Assembly: GCA_028023455.1 (NCBI GenBank)
Contig: JAQFVV010000283.1
Coordinates: 248,001-312,000, forward strand
Source: Epiperipatus broadwayi
Lineage: Eukaryota > Onychophora > Udeonychophora > Euonychophora > Peripatidae
DNA length: 64,000 bases
Reading direction: 5' to 3'
In this document: one piece after another, positions 9,037 to 18,470 of the stretch
How positions within the stretch are numbered: the first letter of the stretch is position 1
Layout of the letters: the number at the start of each line of letters is the position of its first letter
Notes under the pieces: generated by a model
What the model saw: only the letters and a program-made list of their open reading frames with translations
Databases searched by the model: none
Told to the model about the DNA's origin: nothing
Program-made: the position numbers and the translations under genes

Positions 9037-11249
9037 TGTAACGAGCACAGACGTTCGTTACATTGTTTTTTTTTTTATATATATTATTAAACAAGTTAAA
9101 ATAAAAAGTTCGCATTGAAAAACTTTCTTTAAAAATTAAAAATTGAAATTAAAATATCGTCTTAAACTCTTATATATTAAATCGCACAGATAATGAAAAA
9201 TTATTAAAATAAAAATTTATTAAAGAAAAAGTATTTTAAAACTAAATTTTAAAAAGATTTGGAGATAAAATTATATCTTTAAATTTATCTTTAAACATAT
9301 TTTTGATTTGGAAAACAGGTTAATTAATCAGAAATGGAAATGATTGTTAATTAGTTAAATGTAAACCAGCCTTGGCATTTAAATGTAAAAACACCGGTCA
9401 GATAAGAAAACAATAAAAACTGTTAGCAAATAAGAAGAAATCCCTATGGAATCGGACCGCAGCGAAAGGACCATCGCATCGGTGACGTAATGTAAATTCA
9501 ATCCTTCACATTAATATAAAAGGAAAATTTGGAAATTATTAATCAGTGACTGGAAATTGATTATTACGATGTGACTATATGTAGTAGTACGGAGTTGGAG
9601 GAATTGACAGACGCACGGTCAATTCTTTCAGCTGTTAAAGAAAGGAGAAATGAACTATCGTTTCCTAAATTGAGGACCAACTAAATTAAAAAACCTCCGA
9701 ATGAATAAATAAAACAACGGCTAAATGGATACCAATTTTAGGACGGCGTGGGAATTTGCGTTCATGGCAAGCAACGGATAAAGTTGGACGTTTTAAAAAT
9801 CGTAAGAACTTATATATTCACTTGAAACAATAAGAACTGTAAATTTTAAAACTTTTTAGTAAATAATGCAATAGAATCCTATCTGACCAAACTAAATTAA
9901 TAATTTTATTTAATGTATTTAATTTGTAAAATCATTTCCATTTATTTATTTATTTATTTAATTTTGTTCTTTAAGTTTTATTATGATTTCTGTTTTCCGT
10001 TAAATAAATTATAAAAAAATGTTAAACTTAAGTCGGGCGTGAATGGCTGTATAGATTTGTAAAGTTATATTAGGGGAGGGTAATCTTAGGTTATTTCTGT
10101 CGTTGTTAGATTGGGACAATGGATTGGATATATTGATGTAGTTAGTAAATGTGATCGGAGATTCGCTACTGGCAGAATCGTTTATATATACGCCGCACTC
10201 ACCCGTTTGCCTATGGAAGGAATTATAAGTCGGATACCGCAGTTCCTTTCTATGGAGTTTTTTGTTTTATTGCTCTTCTTTGCAGATAGATGTAATATTC
10301 CTATCTCATAAGAGGCAATGTCTTCTCTTAACCTTTTGTGCTGCCGTATTTTATTACATTGAATACATCGATGTATCAGATGGATTGATGCCAGTTTGAC
10401 TGCGAATTTTAGCCTAAGGTTAAATAGGGATAGAATATTTTAATTTCAATGCAAATCTATGTAGTATTCATGCTCGACCCTAAATAAAAATGCATTAAAT
10501 TTAAGTTGTTTATAGACGCTTGCATGGATTGTTTATCGGTTAACTATGTTTTGCGTTATCATATTTGATCAAAATATATAGACATTCGATAAATAATGAT
10601 ACCTTACGGTGAGTATCTAAAATGTATTTATTCGGATGTCTTTTAAGTTATTGGTGACAATGCAAGTATCTTACGGTGAATACTATGGGTTACGTATAAA
10701 TTTCCCTCCGCAATTGTCAGTAATCAATAATTTTGTATTTTGATCGTTTATGTTTACTTTGAAATGTTTTTGATTGTGAAATCTATGTAACCGGTCTATA
10801 TTCAACGTGATAAACAAGCTTTCATAAATTTATCTGTGCGAACTTAATAAAAATGTAAAATTAGAATCTAATAGTAATGAAATGTAAATTAAAGTCAAAA
10901 ATCAAAGTTAGAAATAATGTTAAATGTAAAAGTGTAAACTAATACTAAAATAATTTCAAATCTTATATATATGTGCATAAATAAATGTTTGTATGCTAAT
11001 TACTGGCAGTGGCTTATTTTATTTATTTTTTTAATATTGAAATATAATTAGATAAGATATTATATTATTTAATCTCTGCTGTTCCACTGGGCTAGTGACA
11101 TGGGCTAATGACCGGAATCAAAAAAAAAAAAAAAAAATTTTTTTTTTGACTTACGTATCTGCCTACTTTATAAATTTTTCTAGGTTCAAATGCCTAGATG
11201 GCGCCCCGTAGTGCAGTTTACGTTAAGTCACATTCTCCGGATCGTTATA
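9037..11249 (+). repeat. Left long direct repeat (putative 5' LTR)
   Basis: 2213 bp. The first 26 bp contain an 8-bp inverted repeat (tgtaacga ... tcgttaca). From 9037 to about 9904 it is almost identical to the right copy. After that, substitutions and indels become frequent. AATAAA signals at 9704 and 9708 lie about 160 nt after the predicted start site, which would give a short R region and a U5 of about 1.5 kb. A reading frame at 10111-10311 is not conserved in the right copy. Confidence 0.65.
9483..9548 (+). promoter_or_regulatory. Core promoter in the left LTR: CRE-like site, TATA box, initiator
   Basis: TGACGTAA at 9483-9490 matches a CRE/ATF half-palindrome type site. TATAAAAGG is at 9515-9523 and TCAGTG at 9543-9548; the A of the initiator is 30 nt after the first T of the TATA box, ideal spacing for RNA polymerase II. 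Confidence 0.65.
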
Positions 11250-11251
11250 AT

Positions 11252-11270
11252 TGGCGTCCCAAGTGTGGCC
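11252..11270 (+). promoter_or_regulatory. Possible tRNA primer-binding site
   Basis: TGGCGTCCCAAGTGTGGCC lies 2 nt after the left repeat. It resembles the TGGCGCCCAACGTGGGG type site of many metazoan Ty3/gypsy elements (recollection, not searched), with several mismatches. Confidence 0.45.
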
Positions 11271-11828
11271 TTACCTCAGAGATAGACCCTGAGAAGGGGA
11301 ATTAATGCTGAAATTTCCGATCTTTAATAAACCACAAATACCCTGAGCAAATTTTATCAAAATGAATGTTTTATCTGCTTACATAAGTCGGATATTTTTA
11401 AATTTTATAAAAGCACTGCCAGCAAGAAATTGCGCATATATATTAAATAAAAGAAAGTATAAATAATTTTAAAACTAATGTTTGTAAATTAAAAAGAAAA
11501 TCAAAAGGTTGCATTGGATATGTCTTTTTTTTGTTAATATATATTTATGCGTTAACGTGTATAGGCGCACAGCCACGGAAGTTTATGATCGAAATGTGGT
11601 ACCTTACGATGAGTACCGTTGGGAATTTACATCAGTGTAATCCTATTTATGCATTTCAATCAGTCATAAATAAGTTGGTGGTAGTTATAATTGTGCTGCA
11701 AATATACACGTATAAATCCATTATCTTGGAACATATTTATCTCAATGCAACCTTCCTAAATAAGTTAAATAATTTGTTTGTCATGCCGTAAGTAGAAATC
11801 AAATGGATAAAATAAAATAGAATTCTCG

Positions 11829-11839
11829 GGGGGAGGGGT
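11829..11839 (+). other. Polypurine-tract-like sequence
   Basis: GGGGGGAGGGG is followed directly by TGTTAACG, as expected just upstream of a 3' LTR. However, the right repeat as defined by homology begins 176 bp further on. Confidence 0.4.
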
Positions 11840-12015
11840 GTTAACGTAAATGGTCCTTAGGTAGGCGATGGTCAACATTTTCTTTTTCTTTTTGTATATA
11901 GTTTTGTGTAAAATTATTAACTGAATGTTTGTAAATTTTGTTAATACCGTAATTACTAACCCTAAGTAAAATATTTTTTTTTTTGATCATTTTTTTTTAA
12001 GTAACTTTACTGATA

Positions 12016-14241
12016 TGTAACGAGCACAGACGTTCGTTACATTGTTTTTTTTTTTATATATATTATTAAACAAGTTAAAATAAAAAGTTCGCATTGAAAA
12101 ACTTTCTTTAAAAATTAAAAATTGAAATTAAAATATCGTCTTAAACTCTTATATATTAAATCGCACAGATAATGAAAAATTATTAAAATAAAAATTTTAT
12201 TAAAGAAAAAGGTATTTTTAAAACTAAATTTTAAAAAGATTTGGAGATAAAATTATATCTTTAAATTTATCTTTAAACATATTTTTGATTTGGAAAACAG
12301 GTTAATTAATCAGAAATGGAAATGATTGTTAATTAGTTAAATGTAAACCAGCCTTGGCATTTAAATGTAAAAACACCGGTCAGATAAGAAAACAATAAAA
12401 ACTGTTAGCAAATAAGAAGAAATCCCTATGGAATCGGACCGCAGCGAAAGGACCATCGCATCGGTGACGTAATGTAAATTCAATCCTTCACATTAATATA
12501 AAAGGAAAATTTGGAAATTATTAATCAGTGACTGGAAATTGATTATTACGATGTGACTATATGTAGTAGTACGGAGTTGGAGGAATTGACAGACGCACGG
12601 TCAATTCTTTCAGCTGTTAAAGAAAGGAGAAATGAACTATCGTTTCCTAAATTGAGGACCAACTAAATTAAAAAACCTCCGAATGAATAAATAAAACAAC
12701 GGCTAAATGGATACCAATTTTAGGACGGCGTGGGAATTTGCGTTCATGGCAAGCAACGGATAAAGTTGGACGTTTTAAAAATCATAAGAACTTATATATT
12801 CACTTGAAACAATAAGAACTGTAAATTTTAAAACTTTTTAGTAAATAATGCAATAGAATCCTATCTGACCAAACTAAATTAATAATGTTATTTGATGTAT
12901 TTTTTTTCTTATTTATTTTGTAAAATCATTTCCATTTATTTATTTTTTGTTCTTTAAGTTTTATTATGATTGTTGTTTTCCGTTAAATTAATTATAAAAA
13001 TGTTAAACTTAAGTCGGGCGTGAATGGCTGTATCGATTTGTAAAGATATATTAAGGGAGGGTAATCTTGGGTTGTTCATTTCGTAGTTGAATTGGTTCAA
13101 TGGATTGGATATATTTATGTAATTAGTAAGTGTAATATGAGATCCGCTACGGGCAGGATTATAGATATACGCCACACACCCTCTGTTTGCCTATGGATGG
13201 GTTTGTAAGTCGGCAGAATACCGCAGCCCATTCCTATGGAGTTTTTAGTTTATTGATCTACTTGCCCACAGATGTCACATCCCTGTGGGTGGAGAGTCAA
13301 TGTCGTTTCTATTTCTACATATTGTTCAGATGTACATTCCTGACAATATTGTTGTGTTGTCGTATCATGCTACATTGAATACATGAATGTATCAGATGGA
13401 TTGGCGCCAGTTGATTGCGAAATGTGTTGCCTAAGGTTAAGTAGGGATAGAATATTTTATTTTTAAATGCAAATCTATGTAGTCGATTCAGGCTCGATCC
13501 TAAATAAAACTATTAAATTTAAGTTGTTTATAGACGCTTGCATGGATTGTTTATCGGTTAACTATGTTTTGCGTTTCATATTTGATCAAAATATATAGAC
13601 ATTCGATAAATAATGATACCTTACGGTGAGTATCTAAAAATGTATTTATTCAGATGTCTTTTAAGTTATTGGTGACGATGCAAGTATCTTACGATGAATA
13701 CTAGAGGGTTTCTTATAATTCCCTATGCAATTGTCAGTAATCAATAATTTTGTATTTTGATCGTTTATGTTTACTTTGAAATGTTTTTGACCATTGAAAT
13801 CTATGTAACCGATCTATAGCAACATATTAAACAGGTTTATAAGCCCATCTGTGCGAACTTGATTAAAAATGTAAATTTATAATATAATAGTAACTCAATG
13901 TAAATTAAAGTAAAATCAAAGTTAAAAATAATGTTAAATGTAAATCACTAAAATAATTTTAAACCTTATATATATGTGCATAAATAAATCTGTTTGTATG
14001 ATAATTACTGGCAGTGGCTTACTTTATTCTTTTATATACTAGTAAATGATATTATTAAATCTCTGCTATTCCACTGAGCTAGTGACAATGGGCTAACGAT
14101 CTAAATATGTAAATAAAGTGGAATCCTAACAGCGCGTATCTGCCTACTCTATAAATTTTTCTAGGCTCAAATGCCTAGATGGCGCCCTTTGGTAGTGCGG
14201 TGCGGTGCGATGCGATCTCCCACTTTGTTTGGATCGTTATA
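12016..14241 (+). repeat. Right long direct repeat (putative 3' LTR)
   Basis: 2226 bp. It is nearly identical to the left copy up to about 12886, then clearly diverged until the shared end ggatcgttata. The 3' flank is unrelated to the sequence after the left copy, which fixes the boundary at 14241. Confidence 0.65.
12465..12530 (+). promoter_or_regulatory. Core promoter in the right LTR
   Basis: TGACGTAA at 12465-12472, TATAAAAGG at 12497-12505 and TCAGTG at 12525-12530 are unchanged from the left copy, with identical spacing. If active it would read out into the flank at 14.2 kb. Confidence 0.6.
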
Positions 14242-14283
14242 ATATATTAAGTGTAATAATGCTCAGGGTTAAATGGGTTTATA

Positions 14284-14470
14284 AGTAATCATTAAAAGTC
14301 AGTCAATCCCAATATCAACAACAATCAACAATTTCAAACTGTTGTCAAGGCAACCTCTTTTTAACAACAAAGATGGAATTGTTAAAAGGAGATTGTCTTG
14401 ATAGCAGTTTGAAATAGATGATTATTATTGATATTGGGATTGTCTAAGTGTTGACTGGTTTTTAAGAATA
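14284..14470. repeat. Foldback MITE, ~185 bp
   Basis: Imperfect arms of about 90 bp meet near the centre. The left arm contains caatcaacaatttcaaactg and gtcaaggcaacc; the right arm has their reverse complements. Single-arm relatives lie at 16.02-16.33 and 54.32-54.42 kb. Confidence 0.7.
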
Positions 14471-14731
14471 TATATATATTATTTCAAGAGTTTCTTGTTT
14501 CAATCTTAAATAGAATTATCATTTCTTATTTAAATATCATACAACACCTTACCTAAGTATTGAATGGAATTAAAGGTCTCTCCATGGATATGTAAAAGGG
14601 ATTACCATTGTTAAGAAAATGAATGTAATAATAGAGTTAATATAGTTATTAGTATTTTCATTAATATGATTAATTAGATATCTATTTATGTTTACACTCC
14701 TATTTACAGTTTCATTAACTTGCTTTATTTA

Positions 14732-15926
14732 TATGAGAGTGAATCAAAAATTCTTTGTATTCTGGCTGCAGAATTTAGATTATTAACTTTCAGAGAAGAG
14801 AAATATATTATTTTTCAACATAATCTCTCTCTTTTCAATACTCATCCATTTGTCAACTAAACTTGTATTTCCTCATTAAAATGTTTTAGGCTGAGCTACA
14901 ACCTATGAATGCACCATCGTCTTTACCTTTTCATCAGATATACATTTTTAACCCACAAGGCTTCTTTCTAGTATGAAACGAGTGATGCTCTAATAGTCCA
15001 AAATCAGACTACAAAGAAAACACTCTAACACTTCTAAAATACAGTTTTTGGAGAATGTTGATAATATAGGAAGTGGTATGTGAATGTACATTAGCATGAA
15101 AAAACATAATGCCTTTGGAATGATGTCTTCTGCATTTCCCCCAAATTTTTGGCTTCAACTCTTTAATGAGAATCTTACTGCAAAAAACAGTGTTGATTGT
15201 GGAATTTTTTTCTGATAATGTTCCAATACTAATTCTCGAGAATCCCCAAAAATTGCTGAATTAATGTTTCATCTGATGGTTGATGTTTGAACTTTTTCTT
15301 GGTTAGTAATTTAGAATGATTCCATTTCATATTCTTCCATTTAGTTTTAAGCTCACAGTGATGAAAGTGTCTTATTGCTGATAATGATGCTTTCTAAGAA
15401 TCTCTTAGAGTATTGATTTAAATTTTGTTTATAGAAGTCCAAATAGTTCAATTGTCTTTTTCTATGAATTGTTTTGGTATTCATCTTGCACAAGGTTTTT
15501 AAAACCCAAGTCTATCATGAATTATTGCACTGGTAGTGCTATGGATGATTTGTTACATAATCTACTTACACTTATCTATCCAATAGAATCAATGTATGTG
15601 CATTTTTAATGTTGTCATCAGTAAAAGTGTGGATGTATTCCTGGCTCCTTCTTCAATGCTGGCATTTCTGTGACCTTACTCAAACTTTATCAATTTACAG
15701 ATTCTTCTCTATAACAAAACATTTTTGCCATACTATTCATAAAGTCTGTTAAATATAGTCCTGAGATATACCTTTAAACCATAAATAAAGAATCACTCCA
15801 TTCTTCTCTTCTTTCAATCAAATCATAAGTGGGGCAGCAATCTCACACAGAAAGTGTTGATAAAGCTATGACCAACAGCAGTTTTAATATAGCCAGTGAG
15901 CAGATAATTTTTGATTGACTGTCATA
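14732..15926 (-). mobile_element. Full-length decayed mariner element
   Basis: About 1195 bp bounded by imperfect TIRs: left tatgagagtgaatcaaaaat (14732 on), right aatttttgattgactgtcat (ends about 15925). TA dinucleotides sit at both edges, as expected for the mariner target. The length is typical for mariner. Confidence 0.8.
14780..15830 (-). pseudogene. Mariner transposase pseudogene
   Basis: Conceptual translation on the minus strand in changing frames shows the mariner/GVQW3-like order. The N-terminal helix-turn-helix region has NASIEEGARNTST and a TDD-like stretch; HDRLGF and an FYKQNLNQYSK-like segment follow. FLESIIISNKT stands where the family has a GDET catalytic Asp, which is changed here. 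The C-terminus carries SDEKVKTMVHS, VAQPKTF, SLVDKWMSIEKR. Many stops and frameshifts interrupt it. In life it would have cut and pasted the element between TIRs at TA sites. Now inactive. Confidence 0.75.
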
Positions 15927-16017
15927 TATATATATCCAAGATTGATATTTATATATATTTTGCATATATTAAATATATCGAGTGTCTTTAGTAAATTATG
16001 GACACACACACATATAT

Positions 16018-16328
16018 ATATATATGGATTCCACCTATATTATTAAAAGGAAATTGCCTTGACCACAGTTTGAGATTGTTTATTGTATTGACTAAATATT
16101 GACTGGTTTTGAATGACATATATATATGTGTGCGTGTGTGTGTGCTTGTATGAAAGTTAATATACCAATGTCAATTATGCATATAAATGTTCAATTTCTG
16201 CCAACTTGAGAGTATAATTTATTTATATATATATATGGATTCCACCTATATTATTAAAAGGAGATTGACTTGACAACAGTTTGAAATTGTTGATTGTATT
16301 GACTAAATATTGACTGGTTTTGAATGAC

Positions 16329-16366
<38 letters not shown>

Positions 16367-16450
16367 TTGTATGAAAGTTAATATACCCATATCAATTATG
16401 CATATAAATGTTCAATTTCTGCCAACTTGAGAGTATAATTTATTTATAAT
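16018..16450. repeat. Two tandem 211-bp units containing a MITE arm
   Basis: The sequence starting tggattccacctatattatt at 16025 recurs at 16236, giving a period of 211 bp. Each unit holds one arm of the 14.28-kb foldback MITE, a TA/TG microsatellite and the stretch tcaatttctgccaacttgag. Confidence 0.8.
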
Positions 16451-16983
16451 AGAAAATATGTTTTTGAAAGATATTGAATGACTGAAAGAGTTTTAGGTTA
16501 ATATTTATTTAAATAACTGGTAATTAAATATTATAAGATTAGCTTTATTTTATTATACAGGTACGTTACTATTATTCTAAAATCTATAAATTTGAAATCT
16601 ATTTTTCAAACACTTAGGCCAGCCATCATGGCATACAAAAATATATGCATAGATTACAGTTCCCATAGTGCCCTCATAAAAACGTACCTCCATTTTTTAA
16701 ACAAATCGGATCAATATGTATTTGTCTATATGCTATGAGATTACTATAAAGCAAATTGATACTCAGTTGCATACAATATACAAAAGCAAAGAAATTGGGA
16801 CTCACATTAATAGTTCATTTTGAATACAAATGAAGACAACAAAAATGTGATAGTTTCTAATATCTGGTCAACATTATCATCAGTCATCATTGGAGTAGCA
16901 AAACCCAATGAACATTCGTTTAGGAAAAATTTAAATATAGTGTGTGAATAATGCATATACATGTGATATGAAGTGATGCACCA
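16451..16983. other. AT-rich DNA without recognised features
   Basis: A short minus-strand reading frame across 16807-17022 overlaps this stretch but has no supportable family assignment. Nothing else seen. Confidence 0.35.
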
Positions 16984-17055
16984 TGGCTTCTCTTTTATCG
17001 GAGTCAGCAATCTTTTAGTCACTATGCCCAGAGAAACCTGTTAGCCATTTTATCT
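16984..17055. repeat. Short repeat shared with 62.7 kb
   Basis: About 70 bp (including tggcttctcttttatc and cccagagaaacctgttagcca) matches 62699-62765, downstream of the LINE C-terminus there. Probably a fragment of that LINE's 3' UTR. Confidence 0.5.
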
Positions 17056-17796
17056 TCACATTAGCACCATCTATAGTAAAATGGATTAACTGGTGATTCC
17101 CAGATAGTAGTATATTTAAATCTTCAGACAGTTTTCTGGTTTTTACTTACATTAATGGGGCATAAAATAAAAATAAAACTAATGCAGTTATGCATCTATC
17201 AACCATATTTAACACCCTTTCACTATTTAAGCTAAAAAACTGCAATTCCAAATACCTAAAGTTTGGAACCCAAGTTAACCTGCTTGAACAATTATATTGA
17301 TTTGATCCCAGGTTTTTAATACACTGAGTACAATTTTGAAACCCAAGCCTCTTTGACAATAGCTAATGCGAGAAAGTGATCTGGGGATAATGATTTAAAA
17401 TGTATTGTCATCTGGTAACTGCTGATTAATCAACCTTAGTATAGAGGGCGTTAGATTGGAGAGCTGCTCTTATTTATATTATGTAAGATGAGAAATTAGG
17501 TGATTTTTTTATTATTAATAATAGATATTTGCAACTGTAAATAATAAACAAAAGAATTGAATTTGTGATTTTATGCTGAAAATTCATTTTTAAATCAAAC
17601 AAGAGCATAAAGTTTCTAATATCTGAATGCTTTTATATTATATATCAGAATGTAGTAAGAAATGTCCATATGTGTAACAGATGAATTATGAATTGTTAAA
17701 AAAACATATGTTATTCATTATTTATTTTTAATGTGTTTGAAATATAAAATCGAAAAGTTCTATACTAAACATTTGTACTCAAAATAGCAGAAAAAT
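17056..17796. other. AT-rich DNA without recognised features
   Basis: No gene, RNA or repeat recognised. Confidence 0.35.
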
Positions 17797-17917
17797 GATG
17801 GTTAATAAATCAAGCGTTGATGGCCTAGTCATTAGCATAGCTGCCTTCCAAGCAGCTGGCCCGGGTTCCCTTCCCAGTCAATGTATTTGACATATGAAAA
17901 AAAAAGATGGTTAATAA
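17797..17917 (+). mobile_element. Mini-SINE derived from tRNA-Gly(TCC), second copy
   Basis: The body at 17814-17884 has an anticodon arm GCTGC-CTTCCAA-GCAGC with TCC in the anticodon position, and a T-arm region CCGGGTTCCCTTCCC. A TTTGACATATG-poly(A) tail follows, matching the tail of the 7-kb copy. A perfect 12-bp TSD, gatggttaataa, flanks it (17797-17808, 17906-17917). D-arm changes and the insertion hallmarks argue against a functional tRNA. Confidence 0.8.
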
Positions 17918-18239
17918 TCCAATATCCAGTTGCTTTTATACTGGATAACCATTTGTGAGACAGCATATCATAATGACATTTTATTAGTGAATTTTCTGCC
18001 TCATATTGCTTTTTAAGCAATATTCTAATAAATTACACTTAATTTTAATCAATTAAAACTGTTTAAATTTGTTTTTTGCTTTAATTAAACATCGAATAAA
18101 AAAACGACTTTGTTCAAAATTCTGAATTTGAAAATAAACAAGATTTTCAGAATAACATTATCCTGCCTATATGCAATATATGTGTGTGTATCAAAGATTC
18201 GATTGGGTTAATTAATCAATGTTACTACAGCACCAATAT
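17918..18239. other. AT-rich DNA without recognised features
   Basis: Nothing recognised. Confidence 0.35.
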
Positions 18240-18470
18240 TCTCACTTGACATCATCTGGATGGTCTTAGTGGATGATGTCCCATTTCATATTAGATGGTT
18301 CCTCAATTGAATGTAATCTGCAGTTGTAAGTTCCTAATGGAAGATCGTAATTGAACGGCAGCAAGAAGTTTCAATCAATGAATTCTTAGCACTCTCTATC
18401 TGTATCTTTAGAATCTGAATATTAAATTAAAGGTAATGCTCTAACCAATTGAACTACTTTGCCAAAGTCA
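18240..18470 (-). repeat. Diverged RTE 5' remnant plus tRNA-like sequence
   Basis: 18310-18400 resembles the RTE 5' region at 52.03-52.12 kb (shared tctgcagttgtaagt). Just beyond, on the minus strand of 18420-18465, is GTAGTTCAATTGGTTAGAGC, an A-box-like tRNA segment without a clear B box. Both are old fragments. Confidence 0.4.

Larger units (their letters stand above)
11250..12015 (+). other. Internal segment of the LTR-like element
   Basis: 766 bp lacking any recognisable protein. It starts with the primer-site-like sequence, contains a third copy of a taccttacgatgagtacc motif (near 11600) found twice in the LTR, and has a polypurine-like tract at 11829-11839. A frame at 11531-11791 shows no known domain. 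Confidence 0.5.
9037..14241 (+). mobile_element. Candidate non-autonomous LTR element with ~2.2-kb LTRs
   Basis: Two direct repeats (9037-11249 and 12016-14241, start-to-start 2979 bp) flank a 766-bp internal segment. Repeats begin TGTAACGA and end TCGTTATA, a near-perfect 8-bp inverted terminus as in LTRs. The 4 bp on each outer side are atat, a possible TSD but in TA-rich DNA. The segment after the left repeat starts like a primer-binding site. No gag, protease, RT or integrase is present anywhere in the 5.2 kb, so any mobility would need proteins in trans. Alternatives are a tandem duplication of non-mobile DNA, or remnants of two elements joined by recombination. The strand assignment rests on the promoter and primer-site orientation. 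Confidence 0.6.

Noticed and set aside
10111-10311. 66-codon frame within the left LTR
   Set aside because: Not preserved in the right copy, where the region has indels.
11531-11791. Protein encoded inside the LTR-like element
   Set aside because: 86 codons with no gag or pol similarity.
16807-17022. 71-codon minus-strand frame with enzyme-like look
   Set aside because: No family could be supported, and part overlaps a dispersed LINE 3' fragment.
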